A DNA stretch of 64,000 nucleotides, from the NCBI GenBank assembly GCA_031771865.1, contig JASISA010000041.1:1054001-1118000 (forward strand). The letters are read 5' to 3'. The position numbers were made by a program, and so were the translations under genes. The notes beneath the pieces are model-generated. The model did not search any database. It was given only the letters and a program-made list of their open reading frames with translations, and was not told the origin of the DNA. This document shows, in pieces, positions 30,170 to 40,854 of the stretch (position 1 is its first letter; every line of letters starts with the position of its first letter). This DNA comes from Nothophaeocryptopus gaeumannii. Lineage: Eukaryota > Ascomycota > Dothideomycetes > Mycosphaerellales > Mycosphaerellaceae.

Positions 30170-30465
30170 TGTAGAATGTGTTGGTGAAGATATGGGTTGG
30201 CAATCAAGATGCTGAGGTGCTCAACAAAATTTTGAGAGACGTCGTGAAACTCTCTGCACGGGCCAGAATCTCGGCAGGCTCTGCCGAAACTCAAAATCGA
30301 CCGGGCGACGTGACTTCTCACATCATCTCCAGCACCACTATCACCGGTTGTTATTGCTTCGCTACCTCTAGTATCCTGAGAGACAGTGACAATTGGAGGC
30401 TCTTCAAAATATCGACTATGTTGAACGTTTTCTCCTACCGACGTCGCCGTCCATCTTTCCATCTT

Positions 30466-31245
30466 TTATACCTCCTTCCCGTGCAGTACCTCCCATTGAG
30501 GCTGCGCGTCAGAAATCGCATCGGCGGCCGTGATGAATCCCGTATGAATGCGGTCCTGACCACAATCTTCCCAAGTCTTGAACGACGTCTCTAGCCTGGC
30601 CGCTGCCTCTCCAAACTTCCGCCGCCAGAAAGGATCCACTCCTTGATGCATGAAGTCGTCCACCACGACCCTCATCTTCTCCTGCCCTTTCAACCGGCAC
30701 ACAAGATTCAAAATTGGCTCGATCCATTCATCCGGATCTCCATACAGCAACAAGTCAACTTCGCCGATATTCCGCATCTCGTACTTCTCGACCGCTCTGA
30801 TGAAAGCCTTCAAATTTGCGCAGACCCTATTAATGTCCCTCGTAAAGGTTATTTTTCGATATTCTTTCCGCACCCAGTAGAAGCGAATAGAAACCTCTTT
30901 TACGAGGTGCAAATTTCGAATCAGCGGAAGTGAGCCAAGCCGACCGATATATTCTCCCCGACGGTGGCGCCACGCCGTGGTGTCGCCTGCAAACTGGATG
31001 GTGACATGGAGTCGCACTAGAAAATGTGGATATGCCTCTGAATAGACGAGTTTGCAGGCGCTGAGGAGGCCTAGGCGTTGGAGCTCCGTTCTGTTGGAGC
31101 GTCGGCCGTCTTGGTTGTGTGCTATCAAGAGATAGACCCAGGCTTCATTGGGCCACAGAGCTTCGTAGATCATCACTCGCAGCTCGGGCGGGAGTTCGAG
31201 TAGGGGGCATCTTGATGTCTGGGCTGTTTGCTGTGCTTGATTCAT
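30466..31245 (-). CDS. F-box-like (2EXR/DUF7730-type) protein 6
   Basis: 259 residues from ATG 31245; 23 extra upstream codons in the frame are not family-like. The F-box-like helix CPLLELPPELRVMIYEALW sits near residue 12. Then come a YLLIAHNQDGRR loop, the second block LGLLSACKLVYSEAYPHFL, a VTIQFAGD strand and a VKEVSIRFYW strand. The layout matches the cluster at 4964-11008, about 20 kb away, so this is a dispersed member. Function unknown. The sequence is intact and the gene seems functional, unlike some cluster copies. Confidence 0.75.
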   Translation of the reverse strand: MNQAQQTAQTSRCPLLELPPELRVMIYEALWPNEAWVYLLIAHNQDGRRSNRTELQRLGLLSACKLVYSEAYPHFLVRLHVTIQFAGDTTAWRHRRGEYIGRLGSLPLIRNLHLVKEVSIRFYWVRKEYRKITFTRDINRVCANLKAFIRAVEKYEMRNIGEVDLLLYGDPDEWIEPILNLVCRLKGQEKMRVVVDDFMHQGVDPFWRRKFGEAAARLETSFKTWEDCGQDRIHTGFITAADAISDAQPQWEVLHGKEV

Positions 31246-31571
31246 GTCTGCGCTGATGTGGTTTGAGATCACTGTGGTGAGGATGACTAATCTGCCTGTC
31301 AATATGTAGCACACAAGTCACGAAAAAGAATCTTGATGTACTGTGAGCCCGGGCTCCAATAAAGCTCACGAGGAGAAAGCTGACATCCGCGTTACCAAAC
31401 CAAGCCAAGGCACTCGAGCGAAACGCACGAACAACAAGATCCAATCGACATCGGTAAAAGGTTTTACGCAAGGCATGTAGTTTCGAAGTCTATCCGAGGG
31501 GGTATTAGCCATCTCTCTATTTCTATTCAGCGTACAATCCCATTTTGCCCAGGACCAGGTCTGACCGGCCA
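31246..31571. other. Intergenic, nothing recognised
   Basis: 326 bp between the F-box-like start and the end of the helicase gene. No motif or RNA gene seen. Confidence 0.5.
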
Positions 31572-33440
31572 TCAGTTGAAGCCTTGGCCACCGCCTCGAC
31601 CGCGTCTCCCTCCACGACCTCTCCCGCCTCTGCCACCTCCGTCGCCGTTCTTCTCCACGCGGCCGCCTTGAGTACTCTCATGGCTCCCGCTTCTGCCACC
31701 TCGACCTCCGTTCTGTCGGCCACGCCCGCCTTGTTGGCCTCCACCACGAGAGCTCTGGCCTCCTCGTCCCCCACCGGTTGCACTCTCTACGTGTCCAACG
31801 TTGAGACCTCTGACGCCCTTGAGGCCCATCTTCCCCACGACCTTCTTATCGATCATTGGCGGCTCTGGACATCCAATAGCAGCAGCGTATTCGTTAGCTT
31901 GCTGGACAAGAGTATCATTCGTAAGTTGCAGCTGCTTCGTGTAGGACTTGTTGAATCCTAACCAAGCTTGGTATGCTTTCGCCTTGGTGAGCTCGTCCAA
32001 TCCGTAGAAGGCTGACTGGACAGTCTCGAATAGCGATGTGGCCTTCGCAGATATGTCTGTCGGGTAAGGCGTGATCGGCAGGCGCTTGTTGACTTTCAAG
32101 AAGAAGCTCTCGCGCTCTGTAAGGATGATGATGGCTCGGCCTTCGTTACCGGCTCGAGCAGTACGACCAACTCGGTGAACGTACTGATCTCCGCTGGATG
32201 GTAGGCCGATTTGAAAGACGTGTGAGACGTTTGGGAAGTCCATTCCACGGCCGATGACCTAGACAAGGCATGTCAGTGTACAGAATAGGCAGCCTGTCAG
32301 CTAGGTCACTCACATCACTAGCAAACATAATGCCGGCTGGCGCTGCTTTGAACTCGTTGGTGGTGCGAGTGCGATTGGCTTGCGAGAGTCGTGATTGCAG
32401 CTGGAACACCTGCATGTTGTTGTTCCCGGCAAGTAACTCGGAGAAGAGAGCATGCATCAATGCAACACCATTCGCAGTAGTGCCAAAGACGATGACTTTG
32501 AAGTTATCTGGTGACACTTCGTATTCCGTTTGCAGCACAGCCCAGAGCGTGCTATAGACCTCTGCGCTAGACTTCACAACGACGGAGTGCTGCGGGACAC
32601 GATCGATGGTAGGTTCCTCATCAGGGTCGATGGTGGTCAGATGAGTGTGGCCTTTCTTCAAGACCTTGGGTAGAACACCGGAGATCTTGGGAGGCATAGT
32701 GGCAGAGAAGCACATGCCTTGCCAATTTGCATCCGCTTTAGGTGGAAGACGACTAAGGATCTCATTGATGGCGATCAAGAAACCAGCTTCGAGCATCTGA
32801 TCTGCTTCGTCGAGAATGAGGGTACGGATGGACCAGAACTTGTCGGCGACGGCGTCATCGGATAAGTAGTCGTTCAGGCGACCAGGAGTAGCAACCACGA
32901 TCTTTGGATCTCCAGACATGAAGTTGCGTAGGTCGCGCTCCTTTGAGGTTCCGCCATACCTAGGTTGTTGTTAGTATCTCGATCTGTAATTGAGCGTCTC
33001 GACTTGGCTTACGCAGTGTGGCACTCCAACTTCCGCCCGAGCTTCGCAGTGACAGAAGTGCATTCTTTGGCGATCTGTATAGCAAGCTCTCGAGTGGGAG
33101 ACAGGATGAGGATAGCGACCTGTCCCTTAGGCAAAGCCGGACGGGTAAGAAGCGAGTGAAGTGCAGGAAGAAGAAATGCCAAAGTCTTGCCGGTCCCGGT
33201 TTTGGCCTGTACGAGGCAGTCGGATTCGAAGCTGGGCAGTTCGCTCAATACCTTCTGTTGAACGGGTGTCATGAGTCTAACCCAGTCAGTATACTGAAAG
33301 CAACGGCGGTCGGCCTGCAGACAGTTTTCTCACTCATATCCCATCCCCTCTCGGAGGCCACGAAGGAGGCCATCGTGCAGCTTCCCCTTCATGCTCTCCC
33401 ATCGCTGCGCATCCGGCGCGACGTTTCGTGCGCCAGCCAT
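31572..33440 (-). CDS. DEAD-box RNA helicase, Mss116-like
   Basis: Four exons: 33440-33334, 33276-33013, 32959-32314 and 32258-31572. Introns of 57, 53 and 55 nt (GTGAGA, GTAAGC, GTGAGT donors) keep the frame and give 567 residues. Motifs in order: MTPVQQ (Q motif), AKTGTGKT (residues 60-67), PTRELA, YGGTS, TPGRL, LDEADQM, FSATMP, VIVFGTT, FASD|VIGRGMDFPNVSHV and HRVGRTARAG. The last 60 residues are RGG-rich, an RNA-binding tail. The motif spacing resembles the Mss116 group, which acts on mitochondrial introns and translation, but the N-terminus has no clear presequence, so the location is open. Helicase activity itself is secure. Confidence 0.85.
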
Positions 33441-34181
33441 GTCGTTGACTGGGAGCTATAGCTTGTCGTTTGTCGTGAAGTTGATGTTTTCGTGACGTTC
33501 GGAATGCAAAGACCAGAAATGTTCCAGATGCATATGCAGGGATCATGCCTCCAGCGGCCGCTAGCAGGGGCCTGCCGGAAGTTTATTTCAGATCTGACGC
33601 AAAATCACATGGCAACCTCTCCTTTCCAGTCGCGTCTCCCTGGCCCGCAGCTCCATACGCGCAGTACGCTGCGCAGCTTCAGACCGCATTCCCATCGATC
33701 TCTGTTCAAAGACATAGTCATTGTTCACCTGAAGGCGGCTCTGAAAGGGTGACGTAGATACGGCCTGAGGACATGTGAAGCATGCTCGTGTGAGGACATG
33801 CTCGCGCACCTATGTATAACGCGTTTGAGGACAGTCTGATGTAAAAGCACTGCGTCTGCCGTAGTGCTGCTGATCGTTTACAATTCACTTACAGATCTTC
33901 AACCATGTCTCATACATATCACAGAAATTCAGACGACCCCTGGCCCGCAAGAACTATCTCTCGACACTTTAAGAGCGCCATACCGACTGCTGTGTCGACT
34001 ACTGAAGAACAGCGGTCCTCCACCATGCACCCGCCGTACGAACCTCCTCGACATCCCCGTTTCCCGCTTCATCTGCCCTTGTTCTGTTTGCTAGGTCCCA
34101 ACCTGTTGACGCTTTGGACAGCATCTAGACACCTTTGAGATCAGTTGAGATCTGGGCTGCGACCTAGTCTTGTTGAACAAC
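33441..34181. other. Intergenic; one short ATG frame of doubtful status
   Basis: 741 bp upstream of the helicase. A 77-codon frame at 33905-34138 starts with a good ATG and is Pro/His-rich, but has no family and no confirming splice site. Not called. Confidence 0.4.
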
Positions 34182-34536
34182 ATGAGTTCGCCACGCAAGA
34201 ATGACGAGAATCGTCCCCCGAGCAGTCGCTCCTTCGCACCATCAGTACCTTCACGCAGTCGGCCCGTTTCTTCAGGCTTGCTCACTGGGAGAGATCAGAA
34301 TCGCTCATCGCAGCAGCAACACCACAGATCCAGGTGAGTATTGTGGACGCCCAAGCAACAATGCTGGCGACATTGTCGATGAAACGGTGACTAAGCATTC
34401 GCACAGCTATCTCGCCCAAGCCCCGGCATTCCACGTCTGTCTCAGCAGATGGCTTTACGACACAGGCATAGTCTCAACACCCCAGCCCGTCTTGGCGGCT
34501 TCGCCTGGACGTGCTAGACGACCGTGCACGGGCTGA
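34182..34536 (+). CDS. Small two-exon protein, unknown
   Basis: ATG 34182 opens a Ser/Arg/Gln-rich exon (MSSPRKNDENRPPSSRSF) to 34333. A GTGAGT donor, a GACTAAG branch-like site and a CACAG acceptor at 34406 join, in frame, an exon ending with TGA at 34536: 93 residues. The composition resembles a disordered protein followed by a short hydrophobic, aromatic stretch (FHVCLSRWLYDTG). I recognise no family. Support comes only from the clean splice signals and the preserved frame. It converges with the small minus-strand gene whose stop lies 10 bases further on. Confidence 0.4.
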
Positions 34537-34545
34537 GAGCTGAGA

Positions 34546-34761
34546 CTAACACAGGCAGGGGCCTCCACGGCCGCATGTGCCACCCAGTTCTGGCACGCGC
34601 TGCTGAGACTGCTCGGCGGCCGAGGCGTCTGGCTGCTGCTGCATGTTGTCGGCGGCTGCGGATTGGTTGTTGCCACTGTCGACAGATGGCGGGTCTTGCT
34701 GGTCGATGTGCTTGGCGGCGTCCGCTGAGGCGTTGGCCCCAGAGTTGGTCTCTTCCGCCAT
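34546..34761 (-). CDS. Small Gln/Ala-rich protein with a C-terminal CLC motif
   Basis: 71 residues from ATG 34761: MAEETNSGANASADAAKH, a Gln/Ala/Asp-rich middle, and the end GGTCGRGGPCLC. Just upstream, six bases before the ATG, is a textbook 57-nt 5'-UTR intron (34824-34768; GTAGGT donor, GCTGAC branch, ATGCAG acceptor), which supports real transcription. The Cys-x-Cys end resembles prenylation sites of Rab proteins, yet there is no GTPase domain, so lipidation is speculation; metal binding by the four cysteines is another option. No known family recognised. Confidence 0.45.
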   Translation of the reverse strand: MAEETNSGANASADAAKHIDQQDPPSVDSGNNQSAAADNMQQQPDASAAEQSQQRVPELGGTCGRGGPCLC

Positions 34762-34967
34762 CGTGATCTGCATCAATAATGTCAGCACATGGTCTATCGC
34801 TGAGTAATATGAGGCTGCACCTACCTTCTGAGCTCGGGGCTGAGTTTGAGCTGTTGAACACGATGTGTGTGTTTTAAGATTTCGAGGTTAGATGCCGACG
34901 TTTGCGGAAGTTACGAGAAGCTCGAGCATGCACGCAAGTCTTGGCGCATGTGAAAGTGCAGCTCCCC

Positions 34968-35650
34968 TCACAACTTCTGCTCACTCATCCTTCGCCTTCC
35001 CATCAACCTCCTCCACTCCCGATCATAATACTCCGGATACGTCGCCCTATGTCCAAAAACCACCCACCCAACCGCCGCCATAACAACCATAAACACCATA
35101 TTCATCACACACCTCACAACATCCGGCATCCCAGGAAGCGGCAAAATATCGCCCGGCATCCAAGCCGCCGTCAAAAAACACACAACTGAAACAAATCCGG
35201 CTTCTTCCCCACCTTCCTACAATCATCCATATAACACAACGCATTCCTAAAGAAAGATTCTTCCAATTCCCACCTCTGCGGATCATATCTGAAAACAAAC
35301 TGCAACGGCTCCTTACTTCCCTTCTTAACCTCAAACCTATGGCTCGCCCACCTCGGAATCGTAGTCCCCTCCCCAGGTCCCAATTCGATCTTCTTCCCTT
35401 GAAGATACCACACTCCACGCCCGGATTCGACATGGAAAGTCTCAGTTTGGAGGACATGGAAATGGGATATGGGGGACATGAAGGAAGGAGAGCCATCGGA
35501 CCAGACGTTTTCGGGAGGGCAGATTTCGCGCCCGAAGTAAGGGTGGGAAGGGGTGAAGAATTCTTGGGTGGCGAGGCCGTCGCCGAGGGTGAATTTGGAT
35601 TGGTGGGCGATGTGCGTTCGGGGGATTCTTTGGCGTTGGAGCAGAGGCAT
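34968..35650 (-). CDS. Cupin-domain protein with C-terminal membrane segment, frameshifted
   Basis: ATG 35650 opens a 159-codon frame with a cupin-type barrel (FHVLQTETFHVESGRGVWYL, PGEGTTIPRWASHRFE, then PLQFVFRYDP). It stops at a run of six T on the coding strand (A6 at 35173-35178). One base over, the frame continues with LTAAWMPGDILPLPGMP, a hydrophobic VMNMVFMVVMAAVGWVVF helix and RATYPEYYDREW, ending at 34968. The two halves fit one protein of about 227 residues joined across KPDLFQLC. A one-base loss in the homopolymer (sequencing error or mutation) explains the break; no intron of workable size does. Function of the family unknown. Confidence 0.6.
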
Positions 35651-36125
35651 CTTGATGTTGATACTGGAGGGGGAGCTGGTGAGGTTGGTATTGCTAGGTG
35701 CAGGATGTTATTTCGTCTAAAGCTCAGAGGGTTTTCCTGACAGCTCGAGCGGGCGCTGCCTTTTTTGAAGGCTCCTCACGGTGTAGAGGTTGATCTGAGA
35801 CCAGAGCTGAGGTCTGTCGCACAGGGAAATCTGCTGATGTAATGGGCGCCAGCCGCAGATGATTAAGTTCGTTCGGACACCAACCGTGATCGACAGAGCC
35901 ATCCGCTCAAAGCTTGCTCTCTCGGCTGTCGCACAACGCGACTGTCTCTATCACGAAGCGTGGCCTGGATTCAAACTTGCTTTGCCATTCCCTGGCTCAG
36001 CTATATCGCAACACAGCTTTGATTGAAGCGCAAAAGCTCTCAAACCACTTCCATAATTCATGCGCATCACAACGTGCATCCTGCAGCTGGCGTCGCCTCG
36101 CAGCACCAAAACGCCATGTCTGCAT
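35651..36125. other. Intergenic, nothing recognised
   Basis: 475 bp between the cupin gene start and the TBC gene end. Overlapping shadow frames only. Confidence 0.5.
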
Positions 36126-39100
36126 CTATCGTTCAAACATCGTACTCTTCGTATCCGTACTCTGAACACTCGCGGCCGAACTATTCGTCTTGCTGGGCTC
36201 AGCAACGATCTCCTTATCCAGCAGAGATTCTCCTTGCGGCCTCGCTTCGCTACTCTTCTTCCCACTATCTCCCGTCCCATGCGCGCCGGCATCCGCCTCA
36301 GCGACATCGAGAAGGTCGCCAGGATGCTCTTCGCCTTCGTCATCATCGTCATCTTCCGTGCCTCGTGTAGACGCGCCGCGATCAAGCTCCTTCTGAGCCT
36401 CATCCATCCTCTTCCTGAGTTCTTGTGCCACGCGCATACCGTCCGTGACAATATTATCGAGCATGCCACGAAGACCTTTCCCTGGTGCAACGACACCCGC
36501 GCCAGGGCCGCCGGGCGACAGCGCAGGTACAGGCGCCTGTGCGTTGGCCGCAGCCGCATTCGAAACATTGAGGAAAGCTGTCGAGGTAAGTGTCGATGAT
36601 GGCAGAGGAGCATCTGCGAGGTGGAAGGAATTGGCGAAGCCAGAATCGAAGAAAGATTCGAGGGACTCGTCGGCGAGGATGAGCATGCGGAAGGTGGGAA
36701 GGGTGATGTGGACTGGACTTGAAGGGTCGAGAGCGGCATTAGCTTCGGCGTTCTTGGGTGTGCCCGGCGCACCTGTCTGACCAAAAGCGTTATGCGAAGG
36801 TCGCGCCAGTAGAGAGCTTTCTTTCGCATCGTATGGCGCTCCGTCGGCAAGCGCATTGTCCTCGGTTGAATTCAGCTCTTTCTCGTCGACAAGCAGGTCA
36901 TCTGCTTCATCATCATCACCCAACTTGATGTCTTTCACCTTCTCTGCAGCAGCGTTGACGTCTTTCTCGCCTTGTCTTGAAGGGTGATCCGGATCGGCGT
37001 ACTCAAAGCATCGTCTGATGAACGCAGAGACTGCAGACAGAAATTGCTCGTCCTTTGACATCGGCATGCCATCTGGCCCAGCGTCGACTTCGTGCTGCGT
37101 CACCACGCCACTCGATAGGCCTCGCCTTGACAAGAACAACAGGGCTTCTGATATTCTCAAAATGCCCTCTCTGTCAACTTTTCCATCATCATCATCATCG
37201 TATAGCTCAAAAAAGTACGAGATGTTCGCCATGATATCTCTATTGCCCTTGATAGGTGCCAAGCCAACCACGACGTTCTGCAACGTCAACGCCTCATGGC
37301 CTTCAGATTCCCACTTCTTGAACAGACGTTGCATGAAGTCATGATCCGCTGGCTCAGGTCCAGAGCCCCAAGGCGACATGTTGACTGACTTGTTCCGAAG
37401 CGTATTGCTGAAGTAGCCATTCGCGCTTCCAGGATCCTTGGAAGGCGAGCTAGGTGAGTCTGTCAAGGCCCATTTCGATATGCCAGCCAAGAACTCGCGG
37501 AAGGCGTCGTAGTCCATGGCTGTAGAGCTCGACCCGAGAGCGACACGACCCATCTCTGGTACGTTGCCGGGCACACCAGTGACGATTTCGCTCGCTCTTT
37601 GTCTGGCTTGCCGCTGCCTTCGGTCTTGCTCGGCCTGGATCATCTGCGCTCGTTGTTGCCTCTCATAGAGTATGCTGTAGAAGCGATCGTACAAAAAGCC
37701 GAGATCGTTCATCGAAAGCTTTTTGCTCTCCGGTCCAAGGTTTCGAATCGATGTCCTCTTGGCAAACGATTCGATATTCTCCAGCACAGCTCCCTTGTGC
37801 TTCGACCGCTGTTCGGAAATCGTGTGCTGTGTAATGCCCTCGAACTCCTTGAAGGCGACCACCATAAGCGCTTGGAAGTTCGTAATAGCTCGATGCTTCG
37901 GGTTCTCTGATGTCGGGTGTGCTGACTCGCCCAGCCTGGCAAAGTACGACTTGAGCACTGAGATGAAAGTGCCATCATCTGTTGCATCCAACAGCTCCTC
38001 GCCATTGATCCTCAGAATAGCCAACCCCACCTGGAAAAGAACCTTTGGCCCTTCCAAGAAGAAGACATCCAATACGCGGAATGCGAATATGAGAGGCATG
38101 CTGTTGATATACAGCGATAGGAACCACGGCAGAGACACCACCGACAACTGCACGTCGTTCTTAACGAGGTGGTCCCAGATGATCGGCATCGTCTTCTCAA
38201 CCAAGCTTTCAAATACCCGTTGATCAAGTAACGTGCCATACATGGTCGTTGAGTAGTATCCCGGTAGAAGTCGGTCGCAAAGTATCGAAAGGATATAGAA
38301 AGCTTGCTTTTCGGAGAGGTATCTGGGATATCGACTTAGCCTTATGCTCTAAGAAAAAGGGCGAGACTTACGTACATCAGCAGTGCCGCCACGACAATGT
38401 TCATGGCCTGGCAGTACCCAACTTCTAGGTTGGTCCAAGAATAGGCTGTCAGTACTCTTCGTAGCCGCTCAATACCTTCTTCGCTCTGGAAGCCAGCATA
38501 TTCGGGAAGACTTCGGTTAAGATCCTTCTCGATCTCGTCGATGGCTAACGAGCCTTCGCCTTCGTGCTTTACTAGTGTCTCTTCGTACAGCTTCGGCTTT
38601 TGTAACCTCAGGTAGAAAGACCCAGACGTGAGTTCCCAGACCTCGCCTCTCAACAGATTCGGTAGTCCCACGCGTATAAGCCTGTGAAAATCGGGTTGCC
38701 GTACCAGAGTTGTATTCCTCCCGTTCTCCTTCAAGTACTCATGCCATAGCCTCATCTTGCTTCGATCTCGTAATTTCCGCGAGTTGCCGGGGTATTTGAA
38801 TATGCTCCCCAGGCCCGTATCCGGCGGTGTTCTGGGTGAGCCATCCAGCCTTGTCTCTGAAGGCGGCTCCTCAAATTCGTTGTACAGGAAGTACTCCGAA
38901 TATAGCTCATGAGCTACTGTCCGCATGTTGTCTACCTCCTTGATACCCTGTCTGAGACCCCTCTTAAGGCCATCGCAGAAGCGCTCACACTGCTGCCTGC
39001 TTCCTTCCAGCTGGATTGTGAGCTTCGGAGGTGCAGGAGCTCCTGGCTTGCCATCTCCTCCAGGCTCGAAGCCGTTCCAGGTCGTGATTGAGAGAGCAAA

Positions 39101-39556
39101 CATGTAGCTTTGGGTATGCAGTCTCTCCACTCTCCGCACAGCGCATAGTGGAAGTGTGAAGCCATTGCCTACGGGCCCTGTGCCATGGGTCCGACCGGTA
39201 AACGCGCTGCTGGCAGCGGTGCTTGCTGTACTGACGAAAGATGTCTGGACGGTCGAAAAGCAAAGGAACTGCTCACTCAGATGTAGTTGTCCCACATAAT
39301 GTGTGCCTCGATCGCGGTCCCAATTGCTCTTGTCCCAGCTGCCCGGCGAAGACTTGGACACACTCCCTTTGCGCTTGCTGGGAAGGGTGAGCTCAGCGGT
39401 GATCTCGTATAGCGGATTCTGCGTCTCTGGTAACCGGAACTGATGGCGAAATAGCTGTGCCTTGGACGGCCTGCCTGAACTGCTGGAGCCCAGAGGGCCT
39501 GGGAGGACAGCGGGATCGATGAGCTGTTGCGCCTTCTGGAGGAAGTTCTGGAACAT
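36126..39556 (-). CDS. TBC-domain Rab GTPase-activating protein with GRAM and EF-hand (Gyp2/TBC1D9 type)
   Basis: Exons 39556-38376 and 38322-36126 with a 53-nt intron. The donor GTACGT (not the GTAAGT four bases on) gives AALLIYLSEKQAFYIL in frame. 1125 residues. Order: GRAM-like N-terminus (HYVGQLHLSEQFLCFS), TBC domain with LLRGEVWELTSGS, the Arg-finger motif EKDLNRSLPE and the Gln-finger VGYCQAMN, a long linker, an EF-hand loop (YDDDDDGKVDREGI) and an acidic disordered tail. These proteins stimulate GTP hydrolysis by Rabs such as Ypt6 in Golgi-endosome traffic. The architecture matches fungal Gyp2/TBC1D8-9 homologs; the Rab target is inferred. Confidence 0.88.
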
Positions 39557-40288
39557 CTTCCTGGATCAAGAACCGCAGCACGACTTCATGTCGCGCTGGT
39601 ATGGACTTTCGTCTATCGCATCGTAATGAGCAATCTAGATGCGAGGAGGTAGGCAGCACAGATCCGCGTCTCGTATTGTGTTTGTTCGTGGTTGTTAAGC
39701 TCAAGTAGAATAGGCATGACGGCACGTGTTTCAGGCCGAGTGCCTCATCAGCTCCCTCACATGGCTTGGCGTCGAATAGAAAGTTAAGGCATTGGATCGC
39801 TGATCATCCGCCGCCATCCGTCGAAAAGCAAACAAGACTCGTCATCGAAAGCGTCTTCTTAACATCGACATCAACTTCACTATAGCCAGGCATTCTGCTT
39901 GAAAGATGGTGTGCAAATCGCCTTGAAAGCTGATGTCAAGCTTCAGTCGAACTTACGAAGGGACACATCTCTGGAGACTACTAGGACTGTGGAACAGTTG
40001 AATGCCTTGTTCGAAAGGCTGCCATTCATTGCACTGCTAACACTGTAGGAAACGCTAACAATGCCAGAGCATCGATTATGGGTATCTCCAACGCCAATTA
40101 GACTCCTTCGCCTCTCACCGAACCCGACAAGACTTCGATCGCTCACGAACCTCTCGCAAGCCTCAAGTCTGAACTTCGCTCTCCGGATCATAGCTCATCC
40201 TTCTCTCTGCCATCGCTGCGGGTGTACACTCCACGATCCCGTGCTCCATACGCGTACCCATCGCCGCAGGAGCTCCTGACAAGGTAGC
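39557..40288. other. Intergenic, no gene seen
   Basis: 732 bp upstream of the TBC gene and downstream of the MARVEL gene. No supported coding sequence or RNA. Confidence 0.5.
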
Positions 40289-40854
40289 CTAGGCCTTCAA
40301 GTCTCCACGACCAGTGTGCATAGTCGGGTTGCGCCTGGTCCGCAGCCACTGGACTGTGTACCAGGTTGCTGTGATGAACCATAGCAGCATGTTGACGAGA
40401 TCCACCCAGACTGCGCTCTTCATGCGTTGCTGGCCGCTCTGCTCGGGAGTTGGATCGGCGGGGATGTAGATCTTGCCGAAGAGGCCGAAGAGGGCGGTCC
40501 AGAGGATGCTGTTGGCAATATATTAGCGACACGATTCTGCTCTTGTGCCGGCCTTCCAGAAGGTACTTACAAGAGAATACAGTCCCATGCCGCGAAGAGT
40601 AAGGGCGCAGTGACGAAGAAAAGCACAGTGTATACGATGACGGTGATCGATGCTGCGCCCGCCACGACCTCTGCGTACACCCACTTGCCATCGATATACG
40701 CGTCTTTCTGATGCGCGTGGTGGAGGTCCACGCCGTAAAGGCCAGCCACAGTAAGCGCTAGCACGAACTGCAAGAATCGGAAGAGTATGATGAAGATGAG
40801 GCCAAAGAGTCCGCCAGGGCGGTCGCGGCTGAGCACTCTGTCCTTGAGACCCAT
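40289..40854 (-). CDS. MARVEL-domain four-pass membrane protein
   Basis: Exons 40854-40571 and 40508-40289; the 62-nt intron (GTAAGT...CAACAG) joins WDCIL|FILWTALFGLFG in frame, giving 167 residues. Four hydrophobic segments are visible: IFIILFRFLQFVLALTVAGL, SITVIVYTVLFFVTAPLLF, ILWTALFGLFGKIYI, and VWVDLVNMLLWFITATWY. This is the usual spacing of fungal MARVEL proteins, which sit in plasma-membrane or vesicle membranes (relatives include Nce102-type proteins). The exact orthology is uncertain. The start MGLKDRVLSRDR is family-like, and the short C-tail is basic. Confidence 0.82.

Noticed and set aside
33905..34138. 77-codon Pro/His-rich frame upstream of the helicase
   Set aside because: Good ATG, but no family, no splice support and no continuation; not enough to call a gene.
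38342..38375. Reading the TBC exon 1 straight through to the stop at 38342
   Set aside because: That truncates the TBC domain; a GT..AG intron with the donor at 38375 restores LIYLSEKQAF in frame.
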